From the NCBI RefSeq assembly GCF_000832015.1, contig NZ_JXCJ01000001.1, positions 883,344-923,588 on the forward strand: 40,245 bases of DNA, written 5' to 3'. A model generated the notes under the pieces. The model had not been told where the DNA came from and ran no database searches. It saw nothing but the letters and a program-made list of their open reading frames with translations. How positions within the stretch are numbered: the first letter of the stretch is position 1; every line of letters starts with the position of its first letter. Source of the stretch: Gilvimarinus agarilyticus. GTDB taxonomy: Bacteria > Pseudomonadota > Gammaproteobacteria > Pseudomonadales > Cellvibrionaceae. The position numbers and the translations under genes are program-made. Below, in pieces: positions 1-7,597 of the stretch.

Positions 1-3000
1 CTCGTGCAGCACGGCACTAAGGCATTAGACAGCTTTAGCGACGAAGAACTCATTAAAAGCCTGCTTTACTATGTGGCGCGCTCGGGCAAGCACACCCCTA
101 GCTTTGCCGCCGGTTCCAAATTAAAGCAAGTGTATGAGTTGTATCAACTCGATCGTGCACTGCTGGAGGGTAAAGAGCAGGGCGATAGCCAAGACGTTCT
201 CTCTACTCCCGACCCCGATGCTATGCGCTCGGTGGTTACGGCGCTTAAAGTCGAACTCGATGGAGTTAAGAGGGCACTGGATGAGTGTTTGTCGAACCCA
301 GAGAACGATCAGCCGTTAGGTGATGCCGTAGGCATTCTTAAGCGTGTTGGCGATACGATGGCCGTGTTGGGTATTGGCGATTTGCGTCGCGCTGTTATTG
401 AGCAAAGCGCCGCGCTCGAGTTGGCGGTCACCACTTCTTCTGGGTTGTCTCACGATCAGTTAGTGGGTGTCGCCAATCGCATTATAGATATTGAAGGCGA
501 ACTGGATGTATTGGCATCTAATGCCGGCAAAAGCGTCGGTAAGCAAGCCAAAGATCAGGCAGGTATGACCCTGTCGGATGCTAAAGCCTCGGTAATGCGT
601 GAATCGCGCAACGGCCTTGAGCATGCTAAAGACTCCATCGTTGAGTATATTGCCTCGCAATGGAATCGCGATCATCTAAACAATGTTCCGCAAATGTTGC
701 GCGATATTCGCGGTAGCTTAGAGATGGTTCCGTTGCCGCGTCCGGCGCGAATTTTGGGCGCTTGTGCCCGCTATATTGAAGAGCAATTACAACAGCAAGA
801 GCAAACCCCTGAGTGGTCGACGCTAGACACTCTCGCCGATGCGATTACCAGTGTCGAGTACTACCTCGAGCGAATCGGTGGTGAAAGCAGCGAAGAAGAA
901 AACGAATTACTACTGATGGTTGCCGAAGAAAGTGTTGAGCAACTGGGATATGCGGTTACGCAGTACTCGGGCCGAGCGAATACCGATACGAATGACGCGG
1001 TTGATAAGCCGATAGTTGAACCAAGTGCCTCTGATGATGTATCAGAGAGTGAAGCGCTGCGTCATTCCGACGACGATGCCGATTCGGCTTTGCTTCAAAG
1101 CGCTTACGCACAAGTGTTGGATTCCCCGGGTGAGGATCACGAGGAGATTGACCTCGAGCCGATCGATGCGGTGGCTGCCGAGACTGAGCTATCGTCTGAG
1201 TCAGAGATCGAGGCCGAGGCCGAGCCTGTCAATGAGCTGACTGACGAGACGGTTGATGCGGAACCGGTCTCGGCCGAAGAAGCGATTGACGACTTAACCA
1301 TCGATGACGATGAAGAGGTTGTTGACGATGAGATTTTAGAAATCTTTATCGAAGAGGCCGGCGAAGTGAGCGAGGCCATTGCTGAGTACTTCCCCCAGTG
1401 GGCACAAAATTTTGATGATGCTAGTGCTCTGACGGAATTTCGTCGCGCCTTTCACACCTTAAAAGGCAGTGGGCGTATGGTGGGCGCCAATGATATTGGA
1501 GAGCTCGCCTGGTCGGTTGAAAATATGCTGAATCGCGTGATCGACGGCACCATTGTGCCTAGTCGGTCGCACGTTATTTTTATCGAGAATGTCCGGCAGA
1601 CATTACCGCCAATGATTGCCGCTTTTGAGGCGCGTGAGGCCACCCCTAATCTGGATGTGGTGAACCAGTTGCGGGCTCAGGGCGAGGCTATGGCCCGGGG
1701 CGAAACCCCCGATGACCTGCAACCTCTCGACGGGGGCGAAGAGTTAACCGAAGGTTCAGCTGAGCCGTCAGTAAAAGAGGACGCGACGGCAGAAGAAAAA
1801 TCCGTTGATTATAATGACCAAACGGTAGCTGATGAGCTTGACGATAGCTTGTCCGATGGCGATGACGGCCAGTTATGGCAAATATTTGGCGTAGAAGCGC
1901 TGGCGCATCTGGCCATTGTAGAGAGTTATATTGATCGTATGGAACAAGCTCGACCACTGTTCGAGCCGCCCAGTGACGATATGCAACGTGCGTTACACAC
2001 CTTAAAAGGTAGTGCGCATATGGCGGATGTCACACCGATCGCCGAGCTGGCAACGCCACTGGAAAAGTTTGTCAAAGAGCTGCGCAGTTATCAGGTTAAT
2101 ATTAACGATGACATTTTGCAGTTGCTGCGCGATGGTGTGAGTTATACCCGTGCAGCGCTGGAGGATATCGATCGCAAGCGTGAATTAATGATTCCGCGGT
2201 TGGATCAATATTTGGCGCGCGTGCATGAATTGCGCGAGCTCTATGTTGCACCTCTGGCTCAATTGCAGCAGGTGGACGCCGCCGGTAAGCACCCGGTCGA
2301 CCCAGAGTTATTGGCAATTTTTATGGCCGAGGAGATGAATCTACTGCTCGACGCCGATCAGCTGATTCATGCCTGGCAACAAAACCCGCAGAACATAGAA
2401 CAATTACAGCCCATTGTTGACGAGTTAAAGAACTTAACCCGTGGTGCGGCGCACGCTAATTTACCGCCAATGGCCAGCTTGGGTGATAAGCTGCACCAGG
2501 TGTATCAACGTATTTTGGCCGCCGAGCTTAACTGTGACTCGCAGCTGTGCGACGAGTTGATTCGGGTGCACACCGCGCTGTTGGATATGGTGGATGCCAT
2601 CGCCGCCGGCCAGAACCTACAGCCGATACCCCCCGATGTTGATGCCGTTTTGGCAGAGCTACTTGACGGTGCAGTGCCCAACAATAGCCTGTTGGCCGAA
2701 GCCGAAGCCGAAGCCGAAGCCGAAGCCGAAGCCGAAGCCGAAGCCGAAGCCGAAGCCGAAGCCGAAGCCGAAGCCGAAGCCTTCGAGTTCTACACTGACC
2801 CCACGCCTTTTGTTGAAGATGCGGTGCTGGTCAATGAAGCGGAAGAGGTGGATAGCACAGGCCGATATCTGGATGAGTCCGTAGGCGACGTTGAGCATAT
2901 TGCGCTGGCTCCGTCAGCTGATGGCTCTGTTGATAACGTTGATGACGCTCTAAGTGACGCGAATGGCTCCGCAAACGATACCGAAGAGCTCTATTTAGGT

Positions 3001-5775
3001 GTGGATGTTGAGGCAACGCCAGAGTTGAGTGAAACCGCGGAGCAGTTGCCTGACGCTAACGGCGAACCAGGTGCCGAGGCGATAACGCCGACCGACGATG
3101 AGGGCGAACACCTTGACGCTGTTGCAGCTACACTGTCGTCAGATGCGGAGCTTGAAGCAGAGAGCGAGTCTGATTCTGTACCCGTAGATAGTTTGCAGCC
3201 CCCCGTAGTGGACGAGGAGGCTCAAGAGCCGGAACTGAAAGAGCCGCTTCAAGACGCCCCCAGCGCGCCGGTGGCCACCGACTATGCGGCCGAGATTGAA
3301 ATTGAAGATGAGCTCGACCAGGAGATTCTGGAGATTTTCCTCGAAGAGGCAAACGAGCTGGATGAAGACATCGAGCGCTCGATGCACGACTGGCAGGACG
3401 ACTGGGGCAACGCCGAGTGCATTGAAGAGTTAAAACGTAGTTTGCACACACTTAAAGGTGGTGCCCGGCTTGCTGGTTTGAATGAACTGGGCGATCTTAC
3501 TCACGATTTTGAGACTCTGGTCATCGAGTTGAATATCGACGACATGGACCAGGCGACTTTTAACCGACTGGTGCACTTTCAAGATCAAATCCATCACTGC
3601 ATACAAGTGGTTCAGGCAAAAGTTCACGGTACCGAGGTACCGGATAAACCTGTAACGGCTGGTGCACATATTGAAGAAGCTGCTGCGCCTGATAGTGATG
3701 AGAGGCAATCCGTTGTCGAGCGGGATTCCGACGAAGTGACCTCCACTGATAACGCTGCTGAGGCGGAGCGAGTAAACACGGAATCGGTGCAATCGCTTGA
3801 GCCGGCCAAGGTATTACCGTTTGCGCCTAAAGCCAAGCCCCCTGCCAAACCGACAACCGGAGGCTCAACCCCTGGTGGTGGGGCCGTTACTGCGCCGGGT
3901 TCACAAGCTCAGCATTTGGCGGCTAAGCGCAGCGGTCCGCAAGAGGTCGTTAAGGTATCGGCCGAGCTTTTGGAAGAGCTGGTAAACCTTGCCGGTGAGA
4001 CATCGATTGCCCGCGCCCGTATTGAAGAGCAGGTGGGTGATACCGGTGTGGCGCTGGACGAAATGGACGCGACTATTGAACGTTTGCAAGAGCAGTTGCG
4101 TCGCCTGGATATTGAAACTGAAGCGCAAATTCTGTTTCGCCAAGAGCAGATGGCAGCGCACGATGAGTTTGATCCGCTGGAGATGGATCGTTACTCAGCA
4201 TTGCAGCAGCTTTCTCGCTCGTTAGTCGAGTCGGCGTCAGATTTGCTGGATTTGCGCATGACACTCGCGGATAAAAACCGCGACACCGAAACCCTGTTAT
4301 TACAACAGTCACGAATTAACACCGACCTGCAAGAGGGTTTGATGCGTTCGCGCATGGTGCCGTTTGCGCGTTTGGTGCCACGCTTACGACGTATCGTGCG
4401 GCAAGCTGCTAACGAGCTTGGTAAAGAAGTCAGCTTTGAGTTAGATAACGTCGAAGGTGAATTGGATCGCTCGGTACTGGAACGCATGATTGCTCCGCTT
4501 GAGCACATGCTGCGCAACGCCGTGGACCATGGTATAGAGTCTGCCGATGCCCGACGCGAAAGTGGCAAAAGCGACGTGGGTGTGATCTCGCTCAACTTAT
4601 CCCGTGAGGGTGGCGAGGTCGTGCTACGGCTGGTGGATGACGGCCGCGGTATTAACCTGGAAAAAGTAAGAGCCAAAGCGGTAGAGCGTGGATTGATGGC
4701 TGAAGGCGCTCAGCTGTCCGATCAAGATGTTATGCAGTTTATTTTGCATGCGGGGTTTAGTACCGCCGAGCAAGTGACGCAAATCTCTGGTCGCGGTGTT
4801 GGGATGGACGTGGTGCACTCCGAGATCAAACAGCTCGGCGGCTCGATGTTTATCAACTCTGAGTGGGGGCGTGGTACCGAGTTTACCGTTCGGCTGCCAT
4901 TTACGGTATCAGTAAACCGCGCCCTAATGGTTCAAATTGGTGACGACCACTATGCGATACCACTGAATACGATTGAAGGTATTGTGCGGGTAAGCCCGTT
5001 TGAGCTGGAGCATTATTATCAGGACGAGCAAGCTCGCTTTGAGTACGCTGGAGAAAATTACCTTGTACGTTATCTGGGGTCTTTGCTCGATAGCGATTCG
5101 CTGCCAAAACTAGATGGTCAGGCATTGCCTTTGCCGATTGTATTAGTGCGTAGCGCCGATAATACGATGGCACTACAGGTCGATAAGCTGCTGGGTAGCC
5201 GTGAAATTGTGGTAAAAACCCTCGGGGCGCAATTTAGTAAGGTACGAGGGGTTTCGGGCGCTACCGTAATGGGGGATGGCTCGGTCGTGGTGATTTTGGA
5301 TCTGCACGCGCTAATTCGCGAGCAGTTGGCGCAAGGCTTGGCAGAGTCAACCTTGTTGGAGCCATTTTCTCGAACAGAGCCCCTCGATAAAGAAGACGAT
5401 GAAAAAACCGTTATGGTGGTGGATGACTCGGTCACGGTGCGCAAGGTAACCGGACGCTTCCTGGAGCGCGAAGGTTATCGTGTAATAACGGCAAAAGATG
5501 GTGCCGAGGCGATTTTACTACTACAGGATACCGTGCCCGATGTTATGTTGCTCGACATCGAAATGCCCCGTATGGATGGGTTTGAGGTGGCAAAAAATAT
5601 TCGCACCAGCTCGCGCTTGAAGCATTTGCCGATCATTATGATTACTTCCCGTACGGGCGAAAAACACCGTGAGCGAGCCCTTAACTTAGGGGTTAATCGC
5701 TACATGGGTAAGCCGTACCAAGAGGAGATTTTGCTCGGTAATATCCAACAGCTAATAGAAGAGCAGGACGCATAA
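1..5775 (+). CDS. chpA: ChpA/PilL-type hybrid chemotaxis histidine kinase (5' end missing)
   Basis: This is the CheA-like core kinase of the Pil-Chp system that steers type IV pilus twitching. The frame is open to base 1, so the N-terminus lies outside the window; the GTG at base 4 is probably not the true start. Counting from the codon at base 4, Hpt domains with the HTLKG phospho-acceptor motif have their His at 484, 665 and 1148 (bases 1453, 1996 and 3445). A further Hpt-like repeat near 810 has Asn in place of His. The CheA dimerisation helix begins near 1318. The HATPase N-box (HMLRNAVDHG, Asn1505) and G boxes (DDGRGI, GRGVGMD) follow, then a CheW-like domain at about 1635-1780. A C-terminal receiver carries the phospho-acceptor Asp1851 in LDIEMPRMDG. 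Acidic low-complexity linkers separate the Hpt domains, and one contains a long Ala-Glu repeat. chpB- and chpC-like genes follow directly. Family assignment is firm. Confidence 0.95.
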   Translation, partial: LVQHGTKALDSFSDEELIKSLLYYVARSGKHTPSFAAGSKLKQVYELYQLDRALLEGKEQGDSQDVLSTPDPDAMRSVVTALKVELDGVKRALDECLSNPENDQPLGDAVGILKRVGDTMAVLGIGDLRRAVIEQSAALELAVTTSSGLSHDQLVGVANRIIDIEGELDVLASNAGKSVGKQAKDQAGMTLSDAKASVMRESRNGLEHAKDSIVEYIASQWNRDHLNNVPQMLRDIRGSLEMVPLPRPARILGACARYIEEQLQQQEQTPEWSTLDTLADAITSVEYYLERIGGESSEEENELLLMVAEESVEQLGYAVTQYSGRANTDTNDAVDKPIVEPSASDDVSESEALRHSDDDADSALLQSAYAQVLDSPGEDHEEIDLEPIDAVAAETELSSESEIEAEAEPVNELTDETVDAEPVSAEEAIDDLTIDDDEEVVDDEILEIFIEEAGEVSEAIAEYFPQWAQNFDDASALTEFRRAFHTLKGSGRMVGANDIGELAWSVENMLNRVIDGTIVPSRSHVIFIENVRQTLPPMIAAFEAREATPNLDVVNQLRAQGEAMARGETPDDLQPLDGGEELTEGSAEPSVKEDATAEEKSVDYNDQTVADELDDSLSDGDDGQLWQIFGVEALAHLAIVESYIDRMEQARPLFEPPSDDMQRALHTLKGSAHMADVTPIAELATPLEKFVKELRSYQVNINDDILQLLRDGVSYTRAALEDIDRKRELMIPRLDQYLARVHELRELYVAPLAQLQQVDAAGKHPVDPELLAIFMAEEMNLLLDADQLIHAWQQNPQNIEQLQPIVDELKNLTRGAAHANLPPMASLGDKLHQVYQRILAAELNCDSQLCDELIRVHTALLDMVDAIAAGQNLQPIPPDVDAVLAELLDGAVPNNSLLAEAEAEAEAEAEAEAEAEAEAEAEAEAEAFEFYTDPTPFVEDAVLVNEAEEVDSTGRYLDESVGDVEHIALAPSADGSVDNVDDALSDANGSANDTEELYLGVDVEATPELSETAEQLPDANGEPGAEAITPTDDEGEHLDAVAATLSSDAELEAESESDSVPVDSLQPPVVDEEAQEPELKEPLQDAPSAPVATDYAAEIEIEDELDQEILEIFLEEANELDEDIERSMHDWQDDWGNAECIEELKRSLHTLKGGARLAGLNELGDLTHDFETLVIELNIDDMDQATFNRLVHFQDQIHHCIQVVQAKVHGTEVPDKPVTAGAHIEEAAAPDSDERQSVVERDSDEVTSTDNAAEAERVNTESVQSLEPAKVLPFAPKAKPPAKPTTGGSTPGGGAVTAPGSQAQHLAAKRSGPQEVVKVSAELLEELVNLAGETSIARARIEEQVGDTGVALDEMDATIERLQEQLRRLDIETEAQILFRQEQMAAHDEFDPLEMDRYSALQQLSRSLVESASDLLDLRMTLADKNRDTETLLLQQSRINTDLQEGLMRSRMVPFARLVPRLRRIVRQAANELGKEVSFELDNVEGELDRSVLERMIAPLEHMLRNAVDHGIESADARRESGKSDVGVISLNLSREGGEVVLRLVDDGRGINLEKVRAKAVERGLMAEGAQLSDQDVMQFILHAGFSTAEQVTQISGRGVGMDVVHSEIKQLGGSMFINSEWGRGTEFTVRLPFTVSVNRALMVQIGDDHYAIPLNTIEGIVRVSPFELEHYYQDEQARFEYAGENYLVRYLGSLLDSDSLPKLDGQALPLPIVLVRSADNTMALQVDKLLGSREIVVKTLGAQFSKVRGVSGATVMGDGSVVVILDLHALIREQLAQGLAESTLLEPFSRTEPLDKEDDEKTVMVVDDSVTVRKVTGRFLEREGYRVITAKDGAEAILLLQDTVPDVMLLDIEMPRMDGFEVAKNIRTSSRLKHLPIIMITSRTGEKHRERALNLGVNRYMGKPYQEEILLGNIQQLIEEQDA
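2695..2781 (+). repeat. GCCGAA hexanucleotide tandem repeat (14 units) inside chpA
   Basis: Fourteen perfect copies of GCCGAA plus a final GCC encode an uninterrupted (Ala-Glu)14-Ala tract in the acidic linker after the fourth Hpt-like repeat. The unit is six bases, so gain or loss of units would keep the frame and only change linker length. The perfect identity at the nucleotide level suggests recent expansion by strand slippage rather than codon-level selection. The tract may form a rigid charged helix; that part is inference. Confidence 0.97.
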
Positions 5776-5779
5776 CCGC

Positions 5780-6763
5780 GTGAAACCCCTTGGGCTGGGA
5801 CTGTTAGTCGATAGCAAAGATAAGCTGCGACAACTAAGTGCGCTGGTGGCGCAAACGGGGCAACAGGTCGATTACAGTTTAGCCCTGTCGCAACCTGAGC
5901 AGTCAGCAATACCCGATTTGGCGTTAGATGACTTGGAGCGTATTGCCGAGCTGGATGCCTGGTTGGTGGACGTGACTCACGTCGAAAATGGGCACCGTGC
6001 TGCCGACGAAGTATTAAGTGTATTGCTGGCGACTGCCGAGGTGCCGGTGCTGCTCTGCGACAGCAGCGAAATTGGCGATGATGCAGTTGCACGCATGCGC
6101 TGGTCTACTCGCTTATGCGCCAGGTTGCAGCGCTTGATAGGCGAAGTAAACCTCGCCCGCTGTAAACCGGCGCCAAACGTTTGGGTGTTAGCGGCCTCTA
6201 CTGGCGGCCCGCAACCCGTACGTGAGTTTTTACAGGCGTTACCCGTCGGCTTAAACGCGGGTTTTTTGTACGCTCAGCATATAGATCGCGAATATTGTGG
6301 TTCGCTGATCACCATGTTAGGGCATAGCGGGGCTTATCGCGGCGTCATGCCAGAGCAAGGTGCCGTCATTGAACCGGATACCGTGACGATTATTAACCCG
6401 AGTCAGCGCGTCGAGTTGCTCGAGAACAGTACGCTTGTGGTTTACGACGAACCTTGGGGCGGGCAATATCAGCCGTCTATTGATCAACTGTTGGCCAATG
6501 CGGCAAGCGTAAAAAAAAATCAGTGCGGCGTTATTGTTTTTTCCGGAATGGGGAGCGATGGCGCCGCCAGTTGTCGCTTTGTGAAGCAGCATAAGGGTCA
6601 GGTTTGGGTGCAGGAACCAGGCAGCTGTGTGGTCGACTCAATGCCTTTGGCTGCTCTGGCGACAAAGAGTGTTGATTATATTGGTACGCCGGCGCAATTG
6701 GCCGCTAAATTTGTTGATTACATACATCAAACTAATGGGATAAAAGGGGCGGTTAGCTCATGA
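5780..6763 (+). CDS. chpB: ChpB-like protein-glutamate methylesterase (CheB family)
   Basis: This is a CheB-type methylesterase that removes methyl groups from the Pil-Chp chemoreceptor. The C-terminal catalytic domain (about residues 130-315 of 327) shows the CheB triad: Ser140 in AASTGG, His167 in YAQHIDR and Asp260 in FSGMGSDG. The N-terminal 120 residues look receiver-like, but no convincing acidic pocket or phospho-acceptor pattern is visible, as is common for the ChpB branch. The start is a GTG four bases after the chpA stop; there is no better start nearby. The stop overlaps the start of the next gene (ATGA), indicating translational coupling in a chpA-chpB-chpC operon. Confidence 0.88.
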   Translation: MKPLGLGLLVDSKDKLRQLSALVAQTGQQVDYSLALSQPEQSAIPDLALDDLERIAELDAWLVDVTHVENGHRAADEVLSVLLATAEVPVLLCDSSEIGDDAVARMRWSTRLCARLQRLIGEVNLARCKPAPNVWVLAASTGGPQPVREFLQALPVGLNAGFLYAQHIDREYCGSLITMLGHSGAYRGVMPEQGAVIEPDTVTIINPSQRVELLENSTLVVYDEPWGGQYQPSIDQLLANAASVKKNQCGVIVFSGMGSDGAASCRFVKQHKGQVWVQEPGSCVVDSMPLAALATKSVDYIGTPAQLAAKFVDYIHQTNGIKGAVSS

Positions 6764-7245
6764 CAGCGGAACATCAAATAGAATCCGATCAGTATCAAGA
6801 GGTGGCAAGTTTGTTGGTGCCTCTGAGTGAGTCTTTGCTGCTGCTGCCTAACGTTACTGTTGCCGAAATCGTACCAGTAAGCGAAATCCAGTCTGTCGAC
6901 AATGCTCCTGATTGGTTGCTAGGTGACGTTAGCTGGCGTGAGTTAGACGTTCCGATTATCTCTCTTGAGGTTATGAACGGCCAGAGTCGCCCAAACTTTA
7001 GTAGCCGTTGCCGGATCGCAGTGCTTAATACTACCGGTATTAGTGATTCGTTAAGCTTTATTGCTATTTTAACTCAAGGCCTTCCTCGCCTGGCTCGTGT
7101 AACAGCTAGCGAAATTACCCATCTGGATGACGAGATCCCTGCCGAGTATGATGAACTTGTTGTAAGCTGGGCTGGTGAGCGAGCAGTGATTCCCGCCCTG
7201 TCCAAGATCGAGCAAGTCTACTTAGAGTTCTCCACTCAGCGTTAG
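6760..7245 (+). CDS. chpC: ChpC-like CheW-domain protein
   Basis: This 161-residue protein is a single CheW-like domain, matching the size and position of ChpC, an accessory coupling protein of the Pil-Chp pathway. CheW features include the N-terminal strand VPLSESLLLLPNVTVAEIVPV, the segment PDWLLGDVSWRELDVPIISLE and a C-terminal VIPALSKIEQVYLE. It overlaps the chpB stop by four bases. ChpC is cytoplasmic and is thought to link a receptor to the ChpA kinase. No signal peptide or membrane segment is present. It ends the operon; the following 350 bases hold no gene. Confidence 0.85.
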   Translation: MTAEHQIESDQYQEVASLLVPLSESLLLLPNVTVAEIVPVSEIQSVDNAPDWLLGDVSWRELDVPIISLEVMNGQSRPNFSSRCRIAVLNTTGISDSLSFIAILTQGLPRLARVTASEITHLDDEIPAEYDELVVSWAGERAVIPALSKIEQVYLEFSTQR

Positions 7246-7597
7246 CAATTACGTGAGGTCGATGGTGCTGGTGGCGCCATTGGCCTTTTGACGCTTTCCT
7301 TTTGTAATTAAAATCTCCCGATCGACTTGCTTACCTTGCGGCTGCGAACAACAATCTGAGCTTTAGATAACCGAGCGTCGTTTTAGATTTTCCCGGAGCA
7401 ACCGCGGCTATTAGTAATACGATAACTTCATAGATCCTTCATTGAAAAAACCTTTATTTGTAATGAACGTTGGGGCGACTAATGGAGAAGTGTAAATTAA
7501 CGTTGGTTTAGCGTTGCTTATAAATTTCTGTAATAAATCTTGAATATTCACCCTGCATGATTCACGCGTCTTTATAACCTGTCGTGTGGAGAAGTTC
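7246..7597 (+). promoter_or_regulatory. 352-bp non-coding gap with the likely TBDT promoter
   Basis: No credible gene lies here. The stretch is AT-richer than its surroundings, particularly from about 7410. A possible sigma-70 promoter has TTAACG near 7498 and TATAAA near 7520, 16 bases apart, upstream of the receptor gene. A strong Shine-Dalgarno sequence (TGGAGAAG) ends five bases before the ATG at 7598. The promoter reading is weak; the ribosome-binding site is clear. No strong terminator for chpC was recognised. Confidence 0.35.

Noticed and set aside
2594-2898. Pro-Lys and Phe-Gly repeat proteins read in other frames over the AE tract
   Set aside because: They are frame-shifted or antisense translations of the GCCGAA repeat inside chpA.
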